A stretch of 64,000 bases of DNA from Ectobacillus sp042610425. GTDB lineage: Bacteria > Bacillota > Bacilli > Bacillales > Bacillaceae_G. The notes below the pieces were generated by a model. The model saw only the letters and a program-made list of their open reading frames with translations. It ran no database searches and was not told where the DNA came from. This document shows positions 51,080 to 59,407 of the stretch, one piece after another. Position 1 is the stretch's first letter, and the number at the start of each line of letters is the position of its first letter. A program made the translations under genes and the position numbers. Location of the stretch: the NCBI RefSeq assembly GCF_042610425.1, contig NZ_JBGJZM010000001.1:1860001-1924000 (forward strand), given 5' to 3'.

Positions 51080-51772
51080 ATGACAACGATTTGCATAATA
51101 GAAGATGATTCTTCTTTACGAGAATTATTAACGATGATGCTAAATAAAGAAGGATATGAAGTTGTATCATTTCCAGATGGATCACAGGTTGTAGAATATT
51201 GCTTAAGTATTGTGCCGGATCTTGTTATTTTAGATTGGATGTTACCAGTAAAAGATGGTATGACCATTTTAAAAGAGATTCGAAAAACATCCGATATGCC
51301 AGTGCTCGTTTTAACTGCAAAAGATACAGAACAAGATCAGTTAACCGGGTTTTTATACGGTGCAGATGACTATGTGACGAAACCATTTAGCTCACAAACC
51401 CTTTTGGCAAGAGTACGTGCCATTCTACGAAGAACTAGTCATCAAAAGATAAAGGACACAGAAGAAGAAACCATCATCCAAGGTGCACATTTTTTTATTC
51501 AAGTAGATGCCCATACAGTTTTTATTTATAACGAGGCTGTTAAAGATTTAACACCAAAGGAATTTGAACTCCTCGTTTTCTTTGCAAAGCGGCCCAATCA
51601 TGTATTTTCAAGAGAGCAGCTGCTCGAACAAATATGGGGATACGATTTCTACGGGGATGTAAGAACGGTTGATGCGCACATCAAACGATTACGTAGAAAA
51701 ATGGGGAATGTTGCGAGCAATTGGATTCAAACAGTATGGGGAGTGGGGTATAAATTTGATGAAACCACATAA
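51080..51772 (+). CDS. OmpR-family response regulator (second system)
   Basis: A 230-aa regulator: receiver ICIIEDDSSLRELLTMML with LVILDWMLPVKDG (phospho-Asp), VLTAKD and VTKPFSSQTLLARV, then winged helix LTPKEFELLVFFAKRPNHVFSREQLLEQIWGYDFYGDVRTVDAHIKRLRRK. ATG 51080 follows AAAGGGGTG. Overlaps the kinase by 14 bases. Confidence 0.95.
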   Translation: MTTICIIEDDSSLRELLTMMLNKEGYEVVSFPDGSQVVEYCLSIVPDLVILDWMLPVKDGMTILKEIRKTSDMPVLVLTAKDTEQDQLTGFLYGADDYVTKPFSSQTLLARVRAILRRTSHQKIKDTEEETIIQGAHFFIQVDAHTVFIYNEAVKDLTPKEFELLVFFAKRPNHVFSREQLLEQIWGYDFYGDVRTVDAHIKRLRRKMGNVASNWIQTVWGVGYKFDETT

Positions 51773-53135
51773 AAGAACGATTCGTTTTTTTCATAAATTA
51801 CTGGCCAATCACTTGCTCGTACTACTCCTTTGTTTTCTATCGCTCTTTCTGGCAACGAAGTGGTTTATTCCTTCTTTCTTGTATGATTTAAAAAGCAAAG
51901 AACTTATTCGTGTAGGGACTTTTTTAGTTAAAAATCCAGCTTCTATTTCCGAACAGATGGCGCCGCCAAGTGATACATCCTATCATGTAAAACGGATTAC
52001 TGAATCGACCGAATACCCCGGCGGGTTCCAATTAACAAAGGAAAATTGGGATTCACTTAATTCCAATACCGTTCTTACCTTTAAGCATATACGTTTGCAT
52101 CAACAAGACTCTGTAACGATTGTCATTCTACCGATTAAGAACCACGAGGCATTGATGTTGGTTTCCCCGATTACCGATACAGAAGAGGCAATTAACAAGG
52201 TTGAATCGGTATTATGGATGATTGGCGGAATTGCATTACTCGTTTCCATTTTACTTAGTATTTTCTTATCTAAACACATCGAGCAACGCCTCATGCAAAT
52301 GCAGCACTTAACAAGGCAAATAGCGAATGGGAATTATAGCAACCGTCTTCCTGTTCAAGGTCATGATGAGCTTGCGGATTTATCAATGGATTTAAATAAA
52401 ATGGCGGCAACATTAGAAGAAACGGAGCGCGAAATCAAACGAATGATGAACGTGCAATCCCAGTTTCTAGCTGATGTGTCACATGAACTAAAAACACCCT
52501 TAACAACAATGCGGGGCTTCTTAGAGATTCTTCGGACAAAAGAATGTTCTGACGAAGAAGAACAGCGAACACTGTTCCTACTTGAACAAGAAACAATTCG
52601 TCTCATTCGCCTTGTCCTTAGTGTAATGGACTTAGAAAGATTGCGAAGCGGAGAAACGCACTTACATTTACATGTCCATGCTCTTAAACCTGTACTTTCC
52701 GCTGTTACCGAACAAATGTCGATCCTTGCCGAAGAAAAAGAACTCGAACTCATATTAGTTCCATTTGACGATGTAGCTCTTGAAATGGAAGAAGATCGGT
52801 TTCGTCAAATTTTTATCAATCTAATCCGAAATGCAATCCAGTTTACAAACGAAGGAACCATTACCATACAGATTACCCAGCATACAAAGGATGTAGCAAT
52901 ATCGGTACAAGATACGGGCATTGGATTTGATGTAGATCAGCAACAAGATATTTTTGAACGTTTTTATAAAATTGAGCCTTCTAGACAAAAAACAGAAGGA
53001 GAAATGGGTCTGGGTCTAGCACTTGTAAAACAACTTGTACTCGCACATCATGGTCATATTGAAGTCACAAGCGAAGTCGGAAAAGGGTCTACTTTCACCG
53101 TCATTCTTCCTCTTTCTACAACTCAAATAGGCTAA
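51759..53135 (+). CDS. Sensor histidine kinase (second system)
   Basis: A 458-aa kinase: membrane helix FHKLLANHLLVLLLCFLSLFLATKWFIP, a sensor of about 110 residues, a second helix (MIGGIALLVSILLSIFLS), HAMP, HisKA with QFLADVSHELKTPLTTMRGF, and HATPase motifs NLIRNAIQFTNEG, QDTGIGFD and MGLGLALVKQLVLAHHG. ATG 51759 follows GGGG by about 10 nt; the frame opens earlier but within the regulator. CssS- or BaeS-like by layout, which I cannot verify. Confidence 0.93.
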   Translation: MKPHKRTIRFFHKLLANHLLVLLLCFLSLFLATKWFIPSFLYDLKSKELIRVGTFLVKNPASISEQMAPPSDTSYHVKRITESTEYPGGFQLTKENWDSLNSNTVLTFKHIRLHQQDSVTIVILPIKNHEALMLVSPITDTEEAINKVESVLWMIGGIALLVSILLSIFLSKHIEQRLMQMQHLTRQIANGNYSNRLPVQGHDELADLSMDLNKMAATLEETEREIKRMMNVQSQFLADVSHELKTPLTTMRGFLEILRTKECSDEEEQRTLFLLEQETIRLIRLVLSVMDLERLRSGETHLHLHVHALKPVLSAVTEQMSILAEEKELELILVPFDDVALEMEEDRFRQIFINLIRNAIQFTNEGTITIQITQHTKDVAISVQDTGIGFDVDQQQDIFERFYKIEPSRQKTEGEMGLGLALVKQLVLAHHGHIEVTSEVGKGSTFTVILPLSTTQIG

Positions 53136-53148
53136 TTTCTTTCTTACC

Positions 53149-53188
53149 TTCGTCATAGTTTCGTCATACTTCCTTGTTATTCTATACA
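53149..53188 (+). promoter_or_regulatory. Direct repeats at the promoter of the ferritin-like gene
   Basis: TTCGTCATA occurs at 53149 and 53160, an 11-bp period typical of OmpR-family binding. The second copy coincides with the -35 region (TTCGTC), 17 bp before TATACA at 53183. The upstream response regulator is the natural candidate activator. Confidence 0.65.
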
Positions 53189-53209
53189 CAAGGAAGGAGA
53201 TGAAAGACG

Positions 53210-53884
53210 ATGAAAACAAAGAAAATCATCGGAATGAGTATTATTACACTTAGTCTACTGGCAGGAGGCGTTTATGGAAGCACCCAAATGAATAAAACAG
53301 AGGCTGCAGAAGCAACTGCTCTAGTTGGAAGTAAAGCGGCATTGGAAGATTCCTCTATCACTGTCAACGAGGCCTTACAATATGCAATGCAAGATGAAAA
53401 ATTAGCTGCAACTGAATACGAAGCCATTATAGCGAAATATGGTTCCCAAACAATCTATGAAAATATTCACAAGGCAGAGCTCCATCATATCGACTTACTT
53501 AAACCACTTTTGGAAAAATACGGGGTTACATTAGAGGACAGTGATTACAGTAAACTGATTACCCTACCAGATCAATTACAAGATTCTTATGCAGTAAATG
53601 TACAAGCTGAAAAAGACAATATTGCGATGTACAATAAATTTATTAATGATCCCTCTATTCCTAGTGATGTAAAAGATGTATTCCAGAAGCTATCCTTTGC
53701 ATCTTCTCACCACCAACAAGCATTTGAAAATGCCGTAGCTGGAAAAACAATGACTCCTGGTGTAAATGGAAAGCAGCATCAAATGAATGGAACTTGTAAC
53801 GCAGAACAAGGTATGGGTAACGGAAATGGTGCAGGACAAGGTAAAGGAATGGGTCTCGGTAATGGATACCGTAATCAACAATAG
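53210..53884 (+). CDS. Exported ferritin-like (DUF2202-type) protein
   Basis: A 224-aa exported protein: signal sequence KIIGMSIITLSLLAGGVYG, a four-helix ferritin-like domain (ALQYAMQDEKLAATEYEAIIAKYG, IYENIHKAELHHIDLLKPLL, NVQAEKDNIAMYNKFI, KLSFASSHHQQAFENAV) with Glu/His residues placed as in diiron proteins, and a Gly/Asn/Gln/Met-rich tail (GMGNGNGAGQGKGMGLGNG). AAGGAGAT precedes the ATG. It lies 75 bp after the two-component genes and may be their target. Metal binding is inferred from the fold. Confidence 0.8.
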   Translation: MKTKKIIGMSIITLSLLAGGVYGSTQMNKTEAAEATALVGSKAALEDSSITVNEALQYAMQDEKLAATEYEAIIAKYGSQTIYENIHKAELHHIDLLKPLLEKYGVTLEDSDYSKLITLPDQLQDSYAVNVQAEKDNIAMYNKFINDPSIPSDVKDVFQKLSFASSHHQQAFENAVAGKTMTPGVNGKQHQMNGTCNAEQGMGNGNGAGQGKGMGLGNGYRNQQ

Positions 53885-53889
53885 AAACT

Positions 53890-53934
53890 TGCAACAGCCC
53901 AATCGAAGGAAACTCCCCTACGAATGGGCTGTTG
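53890..53934 (+). terminator. Terminator of the ferritin-like gene
   Basis: CAACAGCCCA pairs with TGGGCTGTTG, with an inner CGA/TCG pairing. The T-run is weak. Confidence 0.6.
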
Positions 53935-53942
53935 TATGTAAC

Positions 53943-53974
53943 AAAAAAAGAACTGTAGAAACAGTTCTTTTTAA
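53943..53974. terminator. Bidirectional terminator before uppP
   Basis: AAAAAAGAACTGT and ACAGTTCTTTTT pair around AGAA. Confidence 0.85.
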
Positions 53975-53987
53975 AGTTGAACGTATA

Positions 53988-54797
53988 TTAGAATAATTGG
54001 CTCACCAATACAATAATACCTACTCCCCAACAATAATAGGCGAACGGACGCATTGCGTTGATCTCTTTCGTTTTAAACCAGTTCATTAAAATCCAAACGC
54101 TGATAAAAGCAAAAATACCAGATGCTAAACCACCTAGGAGAGACATTTGCATCAAATTTCCTGCGTGGGATTTTAGAAGTTTTGGAACTTCAACAATGAC
54201 TGCCCCTAAAATAATCGGAGTTGCCAAAATCATCGAAAAGCGGGCCGATGCTTCTTGCTTTAATCCCATCCAAAATCCAGCGGTCATACTAGAACCAGAA
54301 CGAGAAAATCCTGGAATAAGAGCCAAGGATTGAAATAGACCAATAATTAGAGCCTGTTTCCCATTTAAATCCTCAATTTCTTTGTTACCCTTAAAACGTG
54401 CTCTTTCTCCAAAGAATAGGAAGAAACCGTTAATAATTAAAAAGATAGAAGCGCTCGTTACATTGCTGAAGATATTGCGGAGTGGCTTCTCTAGAACAAT
54501 ACCAATTGCCGCTGCTGGCAACGTTGCAACAATAACTAAGAGTAATAATTTTTTGCTACCAGTGAAAATAGATTTTATTATTTCAAACCAGTCTTTCCAA
54601 AAGTAAATAAATAATGCAACAGCTGTACCAAGATGAAGCATTACAACATAGGGAAGAAAATTTTCCTTCAAAAATTGCGGATCTAAATTCCAATGAAATA
54701 CATACGGTGTTAATACCCCATGAGCTACACTACTAATCGGAAATAATTCTGATATTCCTTGAATAATAGCGAAAACCAATGTTTGTAAGATTGTCAT
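53988..54797 (-). CDS. uppP: Undecaprenyl-diphosphatase (UppP/BacA family), divergent type
   Basis: A 269-aa polytopic UppP. Motif 1 reads QGISELFPISSVAHGVL where most members have EGxTExLPISSxGH; motif 2 is PGFSRSGSSMTAGFWMGL. Both active-site regions are thus present, with substitutions that set it apart from the main UppP group. It recycles C55-PP to C55-P. ATG 54797 is chosen, but its ribosome site is weak and GTG 54824 is possible. Confidence 0.88.
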   Translation of the reverse strand: MTILQTLVFAIIQGISELFPISSVAHGVLTPYVFHWNLDPQFLKENFLPYVVMLHLGTAVALFIYFWKDWFEIIKSIFTGSKKLLLLVIVATLPAAAIGIVLEKPLRNIFSNVTSASIFLIINGFFLFFGERARFKGNKEIEDLNGKQALIIGLFQSLALIPGFSRSGSSMTAGFWMGLKQEASARFSMILATPIILGAVIVEVPKLLKSHAGNLMQMSLLGGLASGIFAFISVWILMNWFKTKEINAMRPFAYYCWGVGIIVLVSQLF

Positions 54798-54946
54798 GTA
54801 CTTGTCCAGCCCTTCATTATTCACAATATATTATTAAATGCAAAAGACGTTTTTAGTATAGCATAATATTTATTGTTGTATTTGCATAAATATTACCTTA
54901 CGTTTTTTGGTTTTTAACAATTATGAAGATATGAAAACTAAGCCAT

Positions 54947-55825
54947 CTACTTCATCAATCGTAGTACCTCTATAAAATTTTCCGTTTCCTTTGACATTCT
55001 TTCCTTTTCATAGGAAATCGCCATTTTGACGGTTTGTGTCAAATCTTCAATTTTCCGATACACAACTTCCTTTAATGTGAAATTTTGCAGGGAAGCAGGA
55101 ACGATAGCAAGACCGACACCTGCAGCCACTAACCCAATCACGGTATGGTATTCCGTCGTCTCTTGTTTAATACTTGGATTAAATCCAACATGGTGACACA
55201 TCGATACAATTTCATCATAGAATTCTGGCCAAATTGGACGAGAAAGAAGAATAAAGGAATCATTTCGTAGTTGTGACAGGGTAATTCGTTTCTCTTGAGC
55301 AAGTGGATGATGAATCGATAAGGCAAGTATGCAGGGTGCCTCGTGGATTACCTCTGTTGTTAAAATATCGCTCTCAATAGGCGGCCGTAGAAATCCAATG
55401 TCTAATTTACGATTGTGTAGTTCCTCGATTTGCTCAGGTGTTGAAAGTTCTCTCAGCTTGATTTCAACATTCGGATATTGATTGCGATATGTTCGAATAA
55501 GAGGCGGGAGAAAGTCATACGTAGCAGCACCCACAAATCCAATGGTAATCGTACCAATTTCGCCTCGTGCAGCCCGTTTTGTTAATGAAATCGCAGCATC
55601 TAATTGTTCGAATACCCCTTTTACTCCCTCTAAAAACACCTTACCTGCATCAGTAAGTTCTACAACCCGTTTTGTCCGCCGAAATAATACTTCCCCTAAT
55701 TCCTCCTCAAGTTGCTGAATTTGTTGGCTGAGAGGAGGTTGCGTCATCTGCAGCCGTTTCGCCGCTCTTCCAAAATGAAGCTCCTCTGCTACCGCTATAA
55801 AATAATGCAATTGACGTAACTCCAT
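54947..55825 (-). CDS. LysR-family regulator of the cidAB-like genes
   Basis: A 292-aa LysR regulator: MELRQLHYFIAVAEELHFGRAAKRLQMTQPPLSQQIQQLEEELG is the wHTH, followed by an effector domain with TIGFVGAATYDFLPPLIRTYR and LVAAGVGLAIVPASLQN. It is divergent from the cidA/cidB pair, as in B. subtilis ywbI-ywbHG and in the staphylococcal CidR system; the effector there is acetate or a related overflow product. GAAGGTGG precedes the ATG. Confidence 0.92.
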   Translation of the reverse strand: MELRQLHYFIAVAEELHFGRAAKRLQMTQPPLSQQIQQLEEELGEVLFRRTKRVVELTDAGKVFLEGVKGVFEQLDAAISLTKRAARGEIGTITIGFVGAATYDFLPPLIRTYRNQYPNVEIKLRELSTPEQIEELHNRKLDIGFLRPPIESDILTTEVIHEAPCILALSIHHPLAQEKRITLSQLRNDSFILLSRPIWPEFYDEIVSMCHHVGFNPSIKQETTEYHTVIGLVAAGVGLAIVPASLQNFTLKEVVYRKIEDLTQTVKMAISYEKERMSKETENFIEVLRLMK

Positions 55826-55840
55826 TTATTTCCACCTTCT

Positions 55841-55884
55841 ATTAATATGTTTTCCATATTAATCTTACCTAATATATATATTAG
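55841..55884. promoter_or_regulatory. Two palindromes in the lysR-cidA gap
   Basis: ATTAATATG-N5-CATATTAAT (55841-55863) has perfect 9-bp arms, and CTAATATATATATTAG (55869-55884) is a perfect 16-bp palindrome. Both fit AT-rich LysR-type T-N11-A sites. The first lies 16 bp before the lysR start. Confidence 0.6.
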
Positions 55885-55956
55885 ACACAATATAAAATCC
55901 ACATTACAGTATATGTATAGTATTTTTCTTATTAAAAGATAAAGGAAGAGATCCCC

Positions 55957-56316
55957 TTGAGATTATTCACAATTGGCTTACAAATTCTTTTTCTATACGT
56001 ATTCGTATTTATAGGTAACACCATCGTTGCCTTTACTCACTTGCCTATTCCGGGAAGTATAATCGGTATGCTTCTATTATTCATCTGCTTTCGTTTTAAA
56101 ATGATTCCGATACAATGGGTAGCATCTGGTTCAAACTTATTGATTAAAGAACTACTCTTATTCTTTATTCCATCAGCTGTAGCAATCATACGTTATCGTG
56201 ACATTCTTATGACAAATGGAATGGGAATTTCGGCTATCCTCATACTGAGTACACTAATGGTTATTGTATTTACTGGTATCTTTGCAGAAAAAATGGGGGG
56301 ACGAAAAGAAGCATGA
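55957..56316 (+). CDS. CidA/LrgA-family holin-like protein
   Basis: A 119-aa protein with four membrane helices: FTIGLQILFLYVFVFIGNTIVAFTHLPIPGSIIGMLLLF carries the family motif LPIPGSIIGM, then LLIKELLLFFIPSAVAIIRY. A TTG start is used, with AAAGGAAGAG upstream. CidA and LrgA are described as holin/antiholin-like or as pyruvate-related transport components. It overlaps the next gene by 4 bases. Confidence 0.92.
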   Translation: MRLFTIGLQILFLYVFVFIGNTIVAFTHLPIPGSIIGMLLLFICFRFKMIPIQWVASGSNLLIKELLLFFIPSAVAIIRYRDILMTNGMGISAILILSTLMVIVFTGIFAEKMGGRKEA

Positions 56317-56993
56317 TGATTCAAATATTCTTTCTAGGATTAACTGTATTTACATATCTATTTTCGAAAAAAGTATATCAAACCTATAAATGGACGCTAT
56401 TAACACCGATGTTAATCACGCCAATTCTATTGATTGCTGTGTTACTACTATTTCATATTCCCTATGATCATTACGCACAAGGAGCGACGTGGTTATCAAA
56501 ATTACTAGAACCAGCTGTCGTAGCATTTGCGTACCCGTTGTATCTATACCGGAACACATTAAAAAAATATGCAGTTCCGATCGTGCTAAATGTATTGGCA
56601 GGCTCGGTTATTTCGATTATTGTTTCAATGCTCTTAGCAAAAGTATTTCATTTAAATTTAGCCATGTCCGATAGCATCGTACCGCATATCGTAACGACAC
56701 CGATCGCCATGCAAATTAGTTCGATGGCTGGAGGAACAAAGGACTTAACTGCTCTCTTTGTCGTGTTAACCGCCATCATCGGAATTATTTCAGGTCCATC
56801 CATCATACGAATTCTTCGCATCCGAACAGCGGTAGCGAAAGGCATTGTAATGGGTACAAGTGCCAATGGAACAGGAGCCTCCAGAGCATTTGAAATGGGA
56901 CAACTAGAAGGAACAATTGCTACTATTTCCATGCTCTTAACCGCAACCTTTAACGTATTTCTCGTACCCCTACTCCTAGAGATCATGCCCTAA
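56313..56993 (+). CDS. CidB/LrgB-family membrane protein
   Basis: A 226-aa polytopic LrgB-type protein: LLEPAVVAFAYPLYLYRNTLKKY, SDSIVPHIVTTPIAMQISSMAGGTKDLTALFVVLTAIIGIISGP, and IVMGTSANGTGASRAFEMGQLEGTIA. It works together with the CidA-type partner, probably as a two-part channel or exporter of small metabolites. Translationally coupled (ATGATG overlap). Confidence 0.93.
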   Translation: MMIQIFFLGLTVFTYLFSKKVYQTYKWTLLTPMLITPILLIAVLLLFHIPYDHYAQGATWLSKLLEPAVVAFAYPLYLYRNTLKKYAVPIVLNVLAGSVISIIVSMLLAKVFHLNLAMSDSIVPHIVTTPIAMQISSMAGGTKDLTALFVVLTAIIGIISGPSIIRILRIRTAVAKGIVMGTSANGTGASRAFEMGQLEGTIATISMLLTATFNVFLVPLLLEIMP

Positions 56994-57010
56994 TCTCTAG
57001 GTTTTTATTT
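56975..57010 (+). terminator. Terminator of the cidAB-like genes
   Basis: CCTAGAGAT pairs with ATCTCTAGG across the stop codon, followed by TTTTTATTTTTTC. Confidence 0.85.
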
Positions 57011-57313
57011 TTTCTTTTTTTCCCGCTTGTATTGCTCCTTAAGCCGAAAGCATTCTTCCATATCAATATCATGCGCGTTCGCAATCGCTAATACATAATA
57101 GAGCACATCATACAATTCCTCTTCAATTGTGCCCTTAATCGTACCTGTTTCAGCCAATCGTCTATCTTTCCGAAGAACCTCCGAAAGCTCCCCTACTTCT
57201 TCGATTAACTTTTGAAAATAGATATTTTTTCGTTCTGGGTCTGCATCCTTCATTTTTATAAATTGCTGCAAATTATGTAGCGTAATATCTTGCCGAACAA
57301 ATGTCTGTGCCAT
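57005..57313 (-). CDS. MazG-like nucleotide pyrophosphohydrolase
   Basis: A 102-aa single MazG domain: YFQKLIEEVGELSEVLRKD and IEEELYDVLYYVLAIANAHDIDM carry the EExxE and ExxD residues that bind Mg2+. Single-domain members hydrolyse house-cleaning NTPs or dNTPs. It ends in a basic KREKKKK tail. Confidence 0.9.
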   Translation of the reverse strand: MAQTFVRQDITLHNLQQFIKMKDADPERKNIYFQKLIEEVGELSEVLRKDRRLAETGTIKGTIEEELYDVLYYVLAIANAHDIDMEECFRLKEQYKREKKKK

Positions 57314-57486
57314 CTTTATTCTCCTTCAAGTGTTTTACTATCCTTAAGTAGGGTACATGGTTTTGGAGAAAATGAAAAGTGAAAAGTTGTAACAAAGACC
57401 CAAATTTAATGCCAGGAGGAAGTTTACCTGTGTTTAGACACTGATGGAGCTTGTTCGTTCATGATTGGGTGTTTCTGGTATTTTAG

Positions 57487-57760
57487 GAAATGGGTAGGAT
57501 TCTTTTATTCCCGCTCAAGCCGGTTTTTCTGAGAGGCGGGCACGATTTCAGGACTTTTGTTACCGCTGTAGTCGATATTTCTGATGTACAGGCACAATTG
57601 ACTCTCTTTTGTTACGGTCAACTCTCTTTTCTTTCGCTTTCGGGCTCAATCTTCCTCTTTTGTTACCGCCAGCTCTCTTTTTCCTCGCTTCTAGGCACGA
57701 TTCCTCCCCTTTCAATATCGTTTTTTACTTTTCCCCATTTGCGGGCACGCAAATACGTTC
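57487..57760 (+). repeat. Degenerate 52-bp unit array, fourth site
   Basis: GGCAC-type cores at 57539, 57591, 57643, 57694 and 57744 are spaced 50-52 bp, with TTTTGTTACCG and TTTTGTTACGG between them. The unit is that of the element at 3681, but the termini are not recognisable. This fills the 519-base gap between mazG-like gene and ABC transporter, together with the terminator at 57806. Confidence 0.8.
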
Positions 57761-57805
57761 CTCTTCCCCATTTTCTGCATGATCAAAACAGGTTTTTCAG
57801 CCAAC

Positions 57806-57835
57806 AAAAAACTTCCACAAAAAACGTGGAAGTTA
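57806..57835 (-). terminator. Terminator of the S-box ABC operon
   Basis: AACTTCCAC and GTGGAAGTT flank a six-base loop; the reverse strand continues TTTTTTG. Confidence 0.85.
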
Positions 57836-58552
57836 TACAAGAGCATTTTCTTCAAAATGAAGCAATTGTAAAATATAATGCTTTAGATCGAGGTTTGCAT
57901 CGCGCGTTCGCTTTTCCTTTACTTCTACAATGTCAACAAGTTCGCCCGGCTGTCCGCGAAGAATAACAATTTTATCACATAGATAGAGGGCTTCCTCGAT
58001 ATCATGTGTTACAAGAAGAATTGTCGCTTGGTCTGTTTCCCATATGTGACGGACTAGATTTTGCAATTGCATTTTCGTAAAAGCATCGAGTGCGCTGAAC
58101 GGTTCGTCAAGAAGTAACAATTCAGGGCGAACAGAAAGGGCGCGGGCTATAGCAGTACGCTGCGCCATTCCTCCTGAAAGCTCTTTTGGATAGTGATTTT
58201 CAAATCCTTTTAGGCCAACGCGTTCCAATAATGCTAACGCCTCTTCCTTCTTGTTAGCCGACTTACTTGCAAAGGCCACGTTATCCAGGACCGATAACCA
58301 AGGCATGAGGCGAGGTTCTTGAAAGATAAAACTAAGATTGGTTTTTGTTTTTTCTATCGGTTTTCCGTTCCATAGAATATGACCGGACGTTAGCGGATCA
58401 AGACCTCCTATCGCTCGAAGAATCGTACTCTTTCCGCAGCCGCTCGTTCCAAGAAGACCGATTACCTCTCCTTTTCCTGCAAGAAACGAAACAGGCTGGA
58501 AGGCATGATTTCCGTTATCAAATTGTTTTTGTGCTTGTTGTATCGATAGCAT
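57833..58552 (-). CDS. ABC transporter ATPase (SsuB/TauB type)
   Basis: A 239-aa ATPase: Walker A GLLGTSGCGKSTIL, Q-loop FIFQEPRLMPW, signature LSGGMAQRTAIARAL, Walker B LLLLDEPFSALDA and H-loop LLVTHDIEEA. The EPRLMPW form is common in the nitrate/sulfonate/taurine subfamily. Third gene of the S-box operon, 24 bp after the permease. Confidence 0.92.
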   Translation of the reverse strand: MLSIQQAQKQFDNGNHAFQPVSFLAGKGEVIGLLGTSGCGKSTILRAIGGLDPLTSGHILWNGKPIEKTKTNLSFIFQEPRLMPWLSVLDNVAFASKSANKKEEALALLERVGLKGFENHYPKELSGGMAQRTAIARALSVRPELLLLDEPFSALDAFTKMQLQNLVRHIWETDQATILLVTHDIEEALYLCDKIVILRGQPGELVDIVEVKEKRTRDANLDLKHYILQLLHFEENALV

Positions 58553-58576
58553 AACATTACCTCCTATTTCTCATTT

Positions 58577-59392
58577 CTATTTGGCTATTCGATCTTGGTA
58601 AAAGAGTACTTTGGCCTCTAATGCTTTCAGCAAGGAATCCGATAGCTTCCCAAGAATGGCAAAAAGAACAATGCTCGATAAAATAATCTCGGGTGCATAC
58701 GTATTTTGTCCGTTCACAAGAAGAAATCCTAATCCTTGGCTTGCTCCCATCAGTTCTGCTGCTACGACGAACATCCAGCCAAGTCCGAGTCCGCTACGAA
58801 GTCCAGTTAAATAACTTGGCATTGCTGCTGGTAAAATGATGCGATAGATTAGTTCAAACGTAGAAAAATGATATAGCTTCCCTACTTCTACTAGCTTTCG
58901 GTCCACATTTTGAATTCCACTTACGATATTTAAATACACGGGGAAGAATACCCCAACAGCAATTAAAACAACCTTTGACTCTTCGCTAATTCCCATCCAA
59001 AGGATAAATAGCGGTACCCATGCAAGGGAGGGAATCGAACGAAATGCTTGAATAATCGGGTCTAGGAGTGCCTCAACGGTGCGATTTAATCCTACTAAAG
59101 AGCCGAGAACTGTAGCAATGACAATACCAATCGCAAAGCCAGCGGCAATCCGCACTAACGTAAAGCCAATATGCCCCCATAGCGTGCCATCCTGTGCCAT
59201 CGATCCAATTGTTGCTAGAATAGTAGATGGAGAAGGTAAGAGATGTGCAGAAATGATACCAAACCGACTTGCCCACTCCCAAATAACTAATAATAAAACA
59301 GGAAAAATCGTGCCAAGCAACCATTTGGAGCTATTGCCGGACGTCTTCGCCTTCTTTGCGGGAAGTGAAACGACAATTGTTTTTTCACTCAT
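58577..59392 (-). CDS. ABC transporter permease (SsuC/TauC type)
   Basis: A 271-aa permease with six membrane helices and the EAA loop VGKLYHFSTFELIYRIILPAAMPSYLTGLRSGLGLGWMFVVAAELMGASQGLG, which contacts the ATPase. It opens LLGTIFPVLLLVIWEWASRFG, typical of SsuC, TauC and ThiX. Between the binding protein and ATPase genes. Confidence 0.92.
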   Translation of the reverse strand: MSEKTIVVSLPAKKAKTSGNSSKWLLGTIFPVLLLVIWEWASRFGIISAHLLPSPSTILATIGSMAQDGTLWGHIGFTLVRIAAGFAIGIVIATVLGSLVGLNRTVEALLDPIIQAFRSIPSLAWVPLFILWMGISEESKVVLIAVGVFFPVYLNIVSGIQNVDRKLVEVGKLYHFSTFELIYRIILPAAMPSYLTGLRSGLGLGWMFVVAAELMGASQGLGFLLVNGQNTYAPEIILSSIVLFAILGKLSDSLLKALEAKVLFYQDRIAK

Positions 59393-59407
59393 TTGTAATC
59401 CTCCTTT

